DNA of 49,910 nucleotides, from NCBI RefSeq assembly GCF_001591505.1, contig NZ_BCVA01000043.1, positions 1-49,910 of the forward strand. Direction: 5' to 3'. Positions 25,479-33,638 of this stretch are shown here, piece after piece. Under the pieces are notes generated by a model. The model searched no databases. It was given only the letters and a program-made list of their open reading frames with translations, and had not been told where the DNA came from. The stretch's first letter is position 1, and each line of letters begins with the position of its first letter. The position numbers and the translations under genes were made by a program. Source of the DNA: Neobacillus niacini NBRC 15566 (GTDB taxonomy: Bacteria > Bacillota > Bacilli > Bacillales > Cytobacillaceae).

Positions 25479-25958
25479 ATGATTCTAGAGCCGCAAAAAA
25501 GAATTTCTGTGAAAGCATTAACGGTTTGGAGAATCTCAGGTGCGATAAAAATTGCAATCAGCTGGATTTTAGCTGGCGTAGCGATATATCTTTTACATAT
25601 CTTTAAGGGTCCATTTTGGATATCACCATTATTAATCGCAATTGAACTTATTTCTTCGTATTTTATTATTTACTTATTACCATCACTTAGATGGAAGCGT
25701 TGGCGTTATGAGGTTAGGGAAGAGGAAATTGAGCTTCAAGAAGGAATCTTTATTGTGAAGCGGACATTGATTCCGATGGTTAGAGTACAGCATGTAGATA
25801 CTGTGCAGGGACCAATTTTGCGTAATTATCAATTAGCCTCCGTCATTATTAATACGGCAGCAACAGCTCATGAAATTCCTGCATTAGAAGAGAGTGAAGC
25901 GGAAGAATTAAGGCGCTTTATTTCTAATCTAGCAAGGGTGGCGGATGAAGATGTCTGA
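25479..25958 (+). CDS. ydbS: PH-domain membrane protein YdbS
   Basis: A 159-aa membrane protein with two N-terminal spans (about residues 22-65) and one bacterial PH-like (bPH2) domain: EEIELQEGIFIVKRTLIPMVRVQHVDTVQGPILRNYQLASV is its core. It overlaps ydbT by 14 bases, so the two are co-translated. In B. subtilis YdbS/YdbT are linked to resistance to certain antimicrobial peptides; the exact role is not settled. The start follows a G-rich site ahead of ATG 25479. Confidence 0.88.
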   Translation: MILEPQKRISVKALTVWRISGAIKIAISWILAGVAIYLLHIFKGPFWISPLLIAIELISSYFIIYLLPSLRWKRWRYEVREEEIELQEGIFIVKRTLIPMVRVQHVDTVQGPILRNYQLASVIINTAATAHEIPALEESEAEELRRFISNLARVADEDV

Positions 25959-27396
25959 ACCAAAACGGCTCCATCCCATTGTGATTGTGTTAACGATCGG
26001 TAAGAGAGTTAAGGATTTTATTTTTTCATTTATCGCATTGTTCTTTATTTGGAATAAAGGTGATGGCGGGAAGCTGCTGCTTTTTGGTGCTTCCGCTATT
26101 GTGATTATAGGAATTATTCTAATCAGCATCCTTTCATGGCTGCGCTATACTTACCGGTTAGAGGAGAATGAACTTCGAATAGAATACGGCGTCTTTGTCC
26201 GGAAGAAAAGGTATATTCCGTTGGAACGTATCCAAAGTCTGGATATTTCAGAGGGGATTCTTCAGCGTTTATGTGGGATGGTAAAAGTTCGGATTGAAAC
26301 AGCTGGCGGGAGCGGAACCGATGAGGCAGAGGCAGTTCTGTCAGCCATTTCTAAATCAGAGGCACGCTATATACAAGAGTATGTTGCTGTAGCTAAAAAT
26401 CCTTCTGTTCCAGACATTGAAGATGTTCAAGAACCTTCTAATCACACAGTATTCAAAATGACTTCGGCACAGCTTATTTTATTATCACTTACCTCAGGAG
26501 GAGTAGGGGTCGTAATCTCAGCTGTATTGGCCTTTTTCTCTCAGTTGGATGATTTTATTCCTTACGAAAAATTATTCCGCGGCGTCGGACAATTGGCGGT
26601 AAGTAATATGATTGTAATCGCCATTTTTGTTTTTATCGGCTTTGTGGCAGCGTGGATTGTTGCTCTTTTTGGAACAATGTTAAAATATGCAAATTTCCAA
26701 GTTGCAAAAACAGAACATGATTTAGTTATTTCTCAAGGTCTATTAGAAAAAAGACAAATTACCATTCCGTTAACCAGAATTCAAGCCATAAGGATTAATG
26801 AAAATATCGTCCGGCAATGGCTGGGTTACGGTTCTGTTATGGTTGAAAGTGCTGGTGGTTCAGCTAGTAATAAAGAAGGTTCAAAGGTATTACTGCTTCC
26901 GCTTGTTAAACTGCAGGACATTGAAAAAATTTTAGGGCCAGTTCTTACGGATTATCGGTTCGCTTCAAATTTCACGCCCGTTCCTAAAAGAGCCATGAAC
27001 CGATATGTTTTTCGAAGCTGGATCATAATCGTTCCACTTGCTGTCGCTTCAATAGTTTTTCTAAAGGGTTGGGGCCTTCTTTCCTTGCTTATTCTTGCCC
27101 TAGTAACAATCTGGGGAGTATTAAAATATAAGGACGCCGGCTGGAGATTGGAAGAGCAGCAATTGAGTCTTCGTTATCGAACTATGGTACGGACCACTGT
27201 GTTTATTAAGAAAAGTAAACTTCAAGTTCTAGAATTGAAAGAAAGTTATTTTCAGAGAAGGAAAGACCTGGTGACATTAGAGGCTTTTGTGAAAGTGGGC
27301 TTTGGTGGTGCGGGAGGCCGTGTAAGCGATATGGACCGAAATGATGTGAAAAAGGTCTACACTTGGTTTTCGAGGGAATCTGAAAAAAGGGATTGA
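25945..27396 (+). CDS. ydbT: PH-domain membrane protein YdbT
   Basis: A 483-aa membrane protein with three bPH2 domains between membrane-span pairs. The same strand pattern recurs: YGVFVRKKRYIPLERIQSLDI near 75-95, QGLLEKRQITIPLTRIQAIRI near 258-278, and YRTMVRTTVFIKKSKLQVLEL near 408-428. About six hydrophobic spans lie near 25-60, 180-225 and 355-390. It is the larger partner of YdbS and is coupled to it by overlap. It is followed by a hairpin shared with the convergent rhomboid gene. Confidence 0.9.
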   Translation: MKMSEPKRLHPIVIVLTIGKRVKDFIFSFIALFFIWNKGDGGKLLLFGASAIVIIGIILISILSWLRYTYRLEENELRIEYGVFVRKKRYIPLERIQSLDISEGILQRLCGMVKVRIETAGGSGTDEAEAVLSAISKSEARYIQEYVAVAKNPSVPDIEDVQEPSNHTVFKMTSAQLILLSLTSGGVGVVISAVLAFFSQLDDFIPYEKLFRGVGQLAVSNMIVIAIFVFIGFVAAWIVALFGTMLKYANFQVAKTEHDLVISQGLLEKRQITIPLTRIQAIRINENIVRQWLGYGSVMVESAGGSASNKEGSKVLLLPLVKLQDIEKILGPVLTDYRFASNFTPVPKRAMNRYVFRSWIIIVPLAVASIVFLKGWGLLSLLILALVTIWGVLKYKDAGWRLEEQQLSLRYRTMVRTTVFIKKSKLQVLELKESYFQRRKDLVTLEAFVKVGFGGAGGRVSDMDRNDVKKVYTWFSRESEKRD

Positions 27397-27426
27397 ACCC
27401 AATAAATGGCTCAACCCCTTTTTTTA
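27384..27426. terminator. Bidirectional terminator between ydbT and the rhomboid gene
   Basis: AAAAAGGGATTGAACCC can pair with GGCTCAACCCCTTTTT with two mismatches; A-rich and T-rich flanks allow use on both strands. The left arm overlaps the end of ydbT. Confidence 0.7.
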
Positions 27427-28004
27427 TTATAAAAAATAGCTCCTAGTAAAAATCCACCTGCTAATCCGAATATATGGGCGGTAATATTAATATTGGGCTG
27501 TATAAAGGTCATGATTAAGCTTAGGGCACAAATTGTAAGGATTATTTGAGAGTTTTGCTGTGAGAGCATATGCTTACGAAAGAGAATGATGCTAATATAA
27601 TAACCAAATAATCCGAAGATGGCTCCGCTTGATCCAACGTGTACATATGTTAACGGTTCAAGCAGCAGTGTCGCTATATTAGCTAGGATGCCGGAAACAA
27701 GATAAACCAATACGAATTTACTTTTCCCTAGCAGCCTTTCAAGTGCTGGGCCAAAAAGGACAAGTGAAAAACTGTTAAATAAAGCATGAGTAAAACCGCC
27801 ATGCATAAAAATGGGGGTTACCAACCGCCAATATTGCCCTTCCGTAATATAGAGGTTCACCCCTGAAAAGGTGGATTTAAACCAAAAGTTTGGAAAAATA
27901 GGTAAGGCAGTAAAAAGATATAATAGGAAATGGATGGCAATAATAGTAGAAACAACTGGATAATAACGGATAAATTCGCGAAAACTTTCTGTTCTCGTAA
28001 ACAT
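27411..28004 (-). CDS. ydcA: Rhomboid-family intramembrane serine protease
   Basis: A 197-aa, six-span rhomboid protease. HGGFTHALFNSFSLVLFG near 65-82 carries the conserved His/Asn region, GSSGAIFGLFGYY near 123-135 contains the nucleophilic serine, and NITAHIFGLAGGFLLG near 172-187 contains the catalytic histidine. ATG 28004 follows GGAGG; longer readings run into acpS on the other strand and lack a ribosome site. It is the B. subtilis ydcA equivalent by position, divergent from acpS. Its substrates are unknown. Confidence 0.92.
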   Translation of the reverse strand: MFTRTESFREFIRYYPVVSTIIAIHFLLYLFTALPIFPNFWFKSTFSGVNLYITEGQYWRLVTPIFMHGGFTHALFNSFSLVLFGPALERLLGKSKFVLVYLVSGILANIATLLLEPLTYVHVGSSGAIFGLFGYYISIILFRKHMLSQQNSQIILTICALSLIMTFIQPNINITAHIFGLAGGFLLGAIFYNKKRG

Positions 28005-28101
28005 AATGACCTCCTGAATAGACTTACCTCTATAATAGACTGAATTTTGCTCCTGTTGTACTATTATGCATTGTTTAATATAAATAGAAGGGGACCTAGC
28101 C

Positions 28102-28452
28102 ATGATTAAAGGGATTGGAATTGACATAATCGAACTTTCAAGGATTGAAGAGATTGTCACGAGACAGAGAAAATTAATTGATCGAATACTGACTGATAAA
28201 GAAAAACAAACATTTGAACAGCTTCCGGACCGAAGGAAGATTGAATTTTTAGCGGGAAGGTTTGCTGCGAAAGAAGCCTATTCAAAGGCCGCCGGGACGG
28301 GAATAGGGAGAGAACTATCGTTTTTAGATATTGAAATTGAAACTGATTCTCTAGGCAAGCCTTATATCGTAAAACCTGATACCAATGGTTTTCTTTCAAT
28401 TTCACACAGTCGTGATTATGCTGTTGCCCAGGTAGTAATCGAAGAAAAGTAG
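28102..28452 (+). CDS. acpS: Holo-[acyl-carrier-protein] synthase
   Basis: A 116-aa phosphopantetheinyl transferase that activates ACP for fatty-acid synthesis. GIGIDIIELSRIEEI at the N-terminus provides the magnesium-binding aspartate, and FLAGRFAAKEAYSKAAGTGIG near 50-70 is the family signature. SISHSRDYAVAQVV near 96-110 is the C-terminal core. Length matches the trimeric AcpS family. It is followed by a short repeat-like stretch and ydcC. Confidence 0.96.
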   Translation: MIKGIGIDIIELSRIEEIVTRQRKLIDRILTDKEKQTFEQLPDRRKIEFLAGRFAAKEAYSKAAGTGIGRELSFLDIEIETDSLGKPYIVKPDTNGFLSISHSRDYAVAQVVIEEK

Positions 28453-28462
28453 AAAAAATGAT

Positions 28463-28512
28463 GTCCACGGACTGTCTAGTTCCCGTGCCTAGCCCCTCGA
28501 GGCGCTTTTACT
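28463..28512. repeat. Short repeat-like element (CTAG...CCTAGCCCCTCGAGG)
   Basis: GACTGTCTAGT followed by GTGCCTAGCCCCTCGAGGCGC resembles a short element I associate with intergenic regions of many Bacillaceae. CACGG at 28466 and CCGTG at 28483 can pair. Recognition is from memory, so confidence is low. The remaining 110 bases before ydcC hold no visible gene. Confidence 0.35.
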
Positions 28513-28628
28513 TTTCTTTCAATCCTTTATCATATTCCAAAAGGTTGTCTCATATATTCATAGGGAAATGGGAGAGACAAGTCTTCTTTAAATTCATATG
28601 AAAATGAGACAAGAAGGGGTTGAAGGAA

Positions 28629-29639
28629 TTGAAGAAAAGGTTGTTGCTTTTGATCACGGGGTTAATGGTCGTCTTTCTACTAGCAGCCTGTGGCTCAAAG
28701 TCAAAAGAAGATGTGGTGAAAGAGTTAAATGGAAAACTAAATGATTTATCAGGGTATAAAGTAGACGCAAAAATGACGTTAAAAATGGGTGCTGATTCAC
28801 AGGTATATAACGTGGAAATTTGGCATAAAGATCCAACATTTTATCGCGTTAATTTAAAAAATGCTGAAAAAGACCAAAGCCAAATGATTTTACGGAATAA
28901 TGAAGGAGTATTTGTGTTAACTCCAGCTCTTAAGAAGAGTTTCAAATTCCAAAGTGATTGGCCGCAAAACAGCAGCCAGGCCTATTTATACGAATCATTG
29001 ATCAAAGACATCGTTGAGGATAAAGAAGCGAAATTTTCTTCTACGAAAGAACATTATGTATTTGAAACAAAAACTCGCTATCAAAACAATAGTATGTTGC
29101 CAATTCAAGAAATTAAACTTAACAAAGAAGATTTATCACCTGCGGTTGTAAAAGTAATGGATCCTGATCGAAATGCTCTTGTGACAGTGGAATTTTCTAA
29201 GGTTAAATTTAATGCAAGCTTCGACGACAGTGATTTTGATATGAAAAAGAATATGACTCGTGCGGATCTTAACCTGCCTGTGATGGCAGATAGCAAGGAC
29301 ACGGCATTTACCGTTAAATATCCTACATCTGATTTAGGCGCAAAATTAATAGATGAAAAAGAAGTGAAACTTGAAAATGGCAAGCGTGTTGTCTTAACGT
29401 ATGAGGGTGAAAAGTCGTTTACACTTGTACAAGAAAAGGTAACTGTGAAAGAAGCTTCTGCATCACCAACATATGTGGATGGAGACTTAGTTGATTTAGG
29501 TGTGACCATCGGTGCGGTATCTGAAGGTTCGATTACGTGGACCATGGATGGTGTAGACTATATGATTGCCTCGAATGACTTAACCGAAAAAGAACTTGTT
29601 GAGATTGCAAGAACTGTCCAAGGGGATATAGAAAAATAA
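28629..29639 (+). CDS. ydcC: LolA-like lipoprotein YdcC
   Basis: A 336-aa secreted lipoprotein. The signal peptide KKRLLLLITGLMVVF ends in the lipobox LLAAC near residue 21. The mature part is a LolA/LppX-like beta-barrel half with DAKMTLKMGADSQVYNVEIWHKDP, PTFYRVNLKNAEKDQSQMILRNNEGVFVL and a second, DUF4367-like domain near the C-terminus (DGDLVDLGVTIGAVSEGSITWTMDGVDY). TTG 28629 is preferred over TTG 28620, which abuts the GGGG site. In B. subtilis YdcC is made in sporulation and lies directly before alr; here 14.5 kb separates them. Confidence 0.9.
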   Translation: MKKRLLLLITGLMVVFLLAACGSKSKEDVVKELNGKLNDLSGYKVDAKMTLKMGADSQVYNVEIWHKDPTFYRVNLKNAEKDQSQMILRNNEGVFVLTPALKKSFKFQSDWPQNSSQAYLYESLIKDIVEDKEAKFSSTKEHYVFETKTRYQNNSMLPIQEIKLNKEDLSPAVVKVMDPDRNALVTVEFSKVKFNASFDDSDFDMKKNMTRADLNLPVMADSKDTAFTVKYPTSDLGAKLIDEKEVKLENGKRVVLTYEGEKSFTLVQEKVTVKEASASPTYVDGDLVDLGVTIGAVSEGSITWTMDGVDYMIASNDLTEKELVEIARTVQGDIEK

Positions 29640-29649
29640 AAGCTAAAGA

Positions 29650-29682
29650 AACAGGCTCTTTAAAAAAGGGCCTGTTTTTTGT
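29650..29682 (+). terminator. Terminator of ydcC
   Basis: AACAGGCTCTT at 29650 pairs with AAGGGCCTGTT at 29666, followed by six T. It marks the left border of the inserted catabolic region. Confidence 0.85.
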
Positions 29683-29693
29683 GCTGCGTGCTT

Positions 29694-30440
29694 TTAGTTT
29701 GTGTTAAAAGTAAACTTTACACTTTCCCCTAACCAAATGGTTTCAGAATATTCCAGTGGAGTGCGGTCATTTAAATAAGAAACACTCTTTAATAGAGTAG
29801 CAGGTACTGTGTATTGGACATTCAAAAGCTTTAAATCAGCTGCATTTGGAATAATGGATTGCAAAGAGTTTTCTAAGGATGCAGGTGTTAGATTATAGGT
29901 TTGTGCAAGCGTCTTACTTAGACTATTACTCAATAATGGTTTCTCTGTGATTTCAGGAACCATTGATTCAGCCAGCCAAGATCTATTTAACCCGATCGGT
30001 TTGTTATTAAATAAAAACAGACGTTTTATATAGACTAAATTCTCAGATTCAGAGATCTTTAATAGTTCATTAACATGAGATATTGGGCCACAGCGAGTGG
30101 AGGTTAGTAAAACGGGATTAAGATTATGCCCACTCTGCTCCAATTTGGAACTCATAGCAGTAGGCAGACTGAAATCATGCACAAAAGGTTTAGGATTATA
30201 TTTAACAAAAACACCTTTACCTTGAATCTTTTTAATAATTCCTTCCATATCCAACACATTTAGAGCTTGTCGTAAGGTAACGCGGCTAATATCATACTCC
30301 TTCGTAAGTACTGCCTCTGAAGGAATCTTCTCATCCTCTTTCCATTCGTTTTTCATAATGCGTTCCCGAATACTAGTTGCAACTTGATGGTAGATTGGAA
30401 CAGGTGAATCTTTGTCGATAAATATTCGATTAGAGTACAA
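29694..30440 (-). CDS. GntR-family regulator, HutC/FrlR-like
   Basis: A 248-aa repressor-type regulator. The winged helix-turn-helix is PVPIYHQVATSIRERI ... EKIPSEAVLTKEYDISRVTLRQALNVL (residues 14-66), and IIKKIQGKGVFV is the wing. The rest is a UTRA effector domain (residues 85-248; VYIKRLFLFNNKPIGLNRSWL and LEYSETIWLGESVKFTF are typical), which binds small sugars or sugar phosphates. GGAGGG is eight bases before TTG 30440; ATG 30446 and ATG 30455 are in-frame alternatives. It is divergent from the catabolic operon and probably binds the two palindromes in between. The inducer is likely a pathway intermediate. Confidence 0.88.
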   Translation of the reverse strand: MYSNRIFIDKDSPVPIYHQVATSIRERIMKNEWKEDEKIPSEAVLTKEYDISRVTLRQALNVLDMEGIIKKIQGKGVFVKYNPKPFVHDFSLPTAMSSKLEQSGHNLNPVLLTSTRCGPISHVNELLKISESENLVYIKRLFLFNNKPIGLNRSWLAESMVPEITEKPLLSNSLSKTLAQTYNLTPASLENSLQSIIPNAADLKLLNVQYTVPATLLKSVSYLNDRTPLEYSETIWLGESVKFTFNTN

Positions 30441-30470
30441 AAACATACCCTCCATTTTCTTGTTTGTATT

Positions 30471-30484
30471 GTTGTCTATACAAC
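30471..30484. promoter_or_regulatory. Probable GntR operator 1
   Basis: GTTGTCTATACAAC contains the palindrome TTGT-CTAT-ACAA. It lies about 25 bases before the regulator start, suggesting autoregulation. The half-sites match operator 2. Confidence 0.6.
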
Positions 30485-30575
30485 GTACTTGAAATAAGTA
30501 TAACACAAAACAGGAAATATATTGAATTTACTGAGTTTAAAAATAATTATTGATAATAGTTGTATGCTTGTGTTA

Positions 30576-30587
30576 TTGTTAATACAA
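30576..30587. promoter_or_regulatory. Probable GntR operator 2
   Basis: TTGTTAATACAA has the same TTGT-N4-ACAA form as operator 1 and lies 27 bases before the ATG of the first operon gene, near the expected -10/start region. TTGATA at 30550 could be a -35. Confidence 0.6.
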
Positions 30588-30614
30588 GTTAGAGATCATT
30601 CTTAGGAGGGCATT

Positions 30615-31751
30615 ATGGGCAAACATGAAAATGCAATGAAAAATCAAGTGTATAGTTTACCGTCATTGATTAGACAACAGTATGAGGACTTAGAACCAAA
30701 AACAAGAAAGCTCTTAACGACTCCCGAAATATTTTCAATACAGAAAATTATTATTACAGGATGTGGGGATTCTTTTGCGGCTGGATTAGCAACAAAACAT
30801 ATTTTTGAACTGTTAACAGGGATTCCAACTGAAGTTGTTACCTCCATTGAATTAAGTAGATTGTATGCAACTAACCAATTGGGGAATTCGCCAAATAATC
30901 CATTCATTTTTGCAGTAAGTCATTCAGGCACTGTTGCGAGAGTAGGAGAATCGGTAGAACGAGCTAATAAATATGGCGCATATACCATTGGAATTACCGC
31001 CAACAAACAGTCGTATCTTGGAAAATCGGCAAAAAAGACATTAGATTTGGAGATTCCATCCTTTGAACCAAGTCCTGGAGTTCGAAGTTATTTAGTTTCG
31101 GTTCTATCGTTATTGCTTTTGGCTATTAGGATTGGTGAGGTTAGAGGAAAATACACGATGGATGTAGCGATGGATTATCGAAGGGACATTTTAACACAAG
31201 CAGATCTTTTAGAAGAATCACTGCCTTTAATGGATAGTAAAACATTAGAACTAGCATTAAATTGGTCAGAAATGGAAGCGTTTGATTTTGTCGGTTCAGG
31301 TTTTGACTATGCTGCAGCATGGTATGGTCACGCAAAGATATTTGAAGCGGCAGGAAAGTATGCCATGCATGTGAATACCGAAGAATGGCTCCATCTTAAT
31401 TTCTTTATGAGAAACTTCTCGAAAATAGGGACTGTGATGGTGGCGAATTCTTCTAACCCATGCTTATCTCGGGCGCTTGAAACCATAGGATATTCAATCG
31501 AATTAGGACGACCTACACTAGTGATTTCAGATATAAAGGAAGACGTGTTCTCGGAAGACTGCACGGTAATCGCTACACCAATATCAAAATATCCGATCTC
31601 TATTCCTTTAACACAATTTGTTCCATTGGCCTTGCTAAGTGGATATATTGCCAAAATTATTGGTGAAGAAGATGGCAGGGGATGTAAGGATAATTGGTCA
31701 TTTGCTCAAAATGGCAATGCAGTTAAAAATAGTGAAATCATTATAAAATAA
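30615..31751 (+). CDS. Double-SIS-domain protein, FrlB/GlmS-isomerase-like
   Basis: A 378-aa cytoplasmic sugar-isomerase (SIS) protein. The first SIS fold has IIITGCGDSFAAGLATKHIFE (near residues 45-65) and FAVSHSGTVARVGE (near 98-110), which bind sugar phosphate; the second has FVGSGFDYAAAWYGHAKIFEAAGKYA (near 225-250), followed by NTEEWLHLNF near 255. Relatives are glucosamine-6-phosphate synthase isomerase domains and fructosamine-6-phosphate deglycases, which release an amine from a phosphorylated ketosugar. It is first in the operon and begins after AGGAGGG. By analogy with frlB it could split a phosphorylated amine-sugar conjugate; this is inference. Confidence 0.85.
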   Translation: MGKHENAMKNQVYSLPSLIRQQYEDLEPKTRKLLTTPEIFSIQKIIITGCGDSFAAGLATKHIFELLTGIPTEVVTSIELSRLYATNQLGNSPNNPFIFAVSHSGTVARVGESVERANKYGAYTIGITANKQSYLGKSAKKTLDLEIPSFEPSPGVRSYLVSVLSLLLLAIRIGEVRGKYTMDVAMDYRRDILTQADLLEESLPLMDSKTLELALNWSEMEAFDFVGSGFDYAAAWYGHAKIFEAAGKYAMHVNTEEWLHLNFFMRNFSKIGTVMVANSSNPCLSRALETIGYSIELGRPTLVISDIKEDVFSEDCTVIATPISKYPISIPLTQFVPLALLSGYIAKIIGEEDGRGCKDNWSFAQNGNAVKNSEIIIK

Positions 31752-31773
31752 GTACCGAAATGAGGACAAACTA

Positions 31774-32181
31774 ATGTTAAAAAACTTTAAATTACAAACG
31801 GCAGAACATGATGTTGTCAAATTAAACGATGAGATTGTTGAATTTGTTAAGAGCAGTGGTGTGGAAAGTGGTACTTGTACTATCTATACACCACATACAA
31901 CGGCAGGTTTAACCATTACCTCATTTTGGGATCCAAGAGGTTTAGAAGATTTACAGGATGAAATAAGAAGAATTGTTCCAACTAGAATTGACTTTAAACA
32001 TCAACATGACACACCCCAAGATGCAGCTGGTCATATCAAATCATCATTAATTGGAGTTTCAATGAGTTTAATTATTGAGAATGGTGAATTACTACTTGGA
32101 CATTCTCAAGGAATTTATTTTCTTGAGTTTGATGGGCCAAGAAATAGAGAGTTTTATGTAAAAGTTCAATCAGATAAATAA
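31774..32181 (+). CDS. YjbQ/UPF0047-family protein
   Basis: A 135-aa protein of the secondary thiamine-phosphate synthase/UPF0047 group. SGTCTIYTPHTTAGLTI near 35-52 and DAAGHIKSSLIG near 87-98 give the conserved histidines of a probable metal site, and LGHSQGIYFLEFDGPRNREFYV ends the fold. Family members show weak thiamine-phosphate synthase activity in vitro, but the true function is unknown. Presence inside a sugar/nucleoside operon, 22 bases after the SIS gene, suggests a catabolic or sugar-chemistry role. Confidence 0.88.
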   Translation: MLKNFKLQTAEHDVVKLNDEIVEFVKSSGVESGTCTIYTPHTTAGLTITSFWDPRGLEDLQDEIRRIVPTRIDFKHQHDTPQDAAGHIKSSLIGVSMSLIIENGELLLGHSQGIYFLEFDGPRNREFYVKVQSDK

Positions 32182-32199
32182 AAATGGGGGAATACAAAA

Positions 32200-33546
32200 A
32201 TGTCAAAGAAATTTGTTGGATTTATTGCGATTTTCATGGTGATGTTATTCGTCTCAGGTTGTTCAAGTAAAAGTGAAAATACATCAGGTGGGAAAGAAAA
32301 AATTACGATGTGGTTTTGGGGAGCCCCTCCAGAACATCAAGAAACAATGAAGAAGGTTTTAGTTGATAAATACAACAAATCTCAAGATAAGTACGAATTA
32401 ACGGTAGAATTTAGAAATTCTGTTGATAAGGATATTTCAGTAGCTCTTTCTTCAGGACAAGGTCCGGATATTGTATATGGTTCAGGTCCATCATTTGTCA
32501 TCCCTTTAGCAGAGGCTGGAAAAATTGAAAATTTAGATAAGTATGCTGAACAATATGGATGGAAGGATCGTATTGTAGAACCTATTTATCAATCAGGTAC
32601 AGTGAATGGAAGTCTTTATAGTTTAGGTAATTCTTTAAATACAATTGGGATTTTTTATAACAAGAAAGTTTTAAAGGATAACAATTGGGCTGAACCAAAA
32701 ACGATAGAGGATTTAGTGAAAATTATGGATGAAGCCATGGAAAAGGGAATGTATGCTTCGGTAACAGGAAACAAAGGGTGGAAACCAGTTAATGAAAATT
32801 ACTCCTCCTTATTCCTAACCCATTTTGCTGGCGGTGCAAAAGTATATGAAGCCTTAACTGGTGACACACAGTGGACGGATCCTGAGATTATTGCAGCGTT
32901 AGATAAATCTGCTGAATGGTATAAAAAGGGTTATTTAGCAGGAAAGGATTATCCAAATCTTACATTTAATGAATCAACTCAATTACTCGCGGATGAAAAG
33001 GCTCCATTTTTCTTTGGTCCATCTTTAGTCTATCAATTTGCTTCTCATTCTTTTTCAGGAGATAAGGCTAAGGATTTAGGTTTCATGCCATTCCCAACCA
33101 TGAATAACGAAACTGGTGAGCCGCAATATACTTTAGGTGTAACAGCGACGTTTTCTATTAATGCGAAATCAAAAAACAAAGATGAGGCAGCAAAAATTTT
33201 AGATTCGATGATGACAAATGAGTTTATGAATGAGATGACAAAATCATGGCCTGGATATTGGGGAGTACCATTAAAAGATCTTCAGATTGATACGAGTAAT
33301 ATGCCAGAATTGTCAAAAGGATACGCAGAGGCAATTCAAAGCATGGTTGAGGGAGTTAATAAGGGACACTTTGGCTATTATACAGGTGTATTTTTACCAC
33401 CAGCAACACAACAAATTTTCTTAGATATTGAATCGATTTGGAACGGACAAATGACAAGTAAAGAATTAATGGAGAAAGCTCAAAAAGAGTTTGATAAAGA
33501 AAAAGAAAAAGGATTAGTTCCACCAACACCGGAACCTGCTAAATAA
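32200..33546 (+). CDS. ABC transporter substrate-binding lipoprotein (sugar type)
   Basis: A 448-aa extracellular solute-binding protein of the family-1 (carbohydrate) class. The signal peptide KKFVGFIAIFMVMLF ends in the lipobox VSGC at about residue 21. ITMWFWGAPPEHQETMKKVL opens lobe one, GQGPDIVYGSG near 90 and YSLGNSLNTIGIFYNKKVL near 145 are typical ligand-loop regions, and KDEAAKILDSMMT near 330 is the usual late helix. The C-terminus has a Lys/Glu-rich, Pro-rich tail. It should deliver a glycoside or nucleoside-like ligand to the permeases that follow. No ATPase is encoded, so a shared MsmX-type ATPase is likely. Confidence 0.92.
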   Translation: MSKKFVGFIAIFMVMLFVSGCSSKSENTSGGKEKITMWFWGAPPEHQETMKKVLVDKYNKSQDKYELTVEFRNSVDKDISVALSSGQGPDIVYGSGPSFVIPLAEAGKIENLDKYAEQYGWKDRIVEPIYQSGTVNGSLYSLGNSLNTIGIFYNKKVLKDNNWAEPKTIEDLVKIMDEAMEKGMYASVTGNKGWKPVNENYSSLFLTHFAGGAKVYEALTGDTQWTDPEIIAALDKSAEWYKKGYLAGKDYPNLTFNESTQLLADEKAPFFFGPSLVYQFASHSFSGDKAKDLGFMPFPTMNNETGEPQYTLGVTATFSINAKSKNKDEAAKILDSMMTNEFMNEMTKSWPGYWGVPLKDLQIDTSNMPELSKGYAEAIQSMVEGVNKGHFGYYTGVFLPPATQQIFLDIESIWNGQMTSKELMEKAQKEFDKEKEKGLVPPTPEPAK

Positions 33547-33559
33547 TAACAGTTTGGAT

Positions 33560-33590
33560 TCAGCGGAGGGATAAGCAGAACCTCCGCTGA
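33560..33590 (+). other. Intercistronic hairpin without T-run
   Basis: TCAGCGGAGG at 33560 pairs perfectly with CCTCCGCTGA at 33581 around 11 bases. AAAGAAATTTT follows, so it is not a good terminator. It may protect the 3' end of the binding-protein message, giving more lipoprotein than permease, as is common in ABC importer operons. Confidence 0.65.
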
Positions 33591-33638
33591 AAGAAATTTT
33601 ACTTATACGTCATGGAAGTAGAGAGGTGTCAATGGCTG

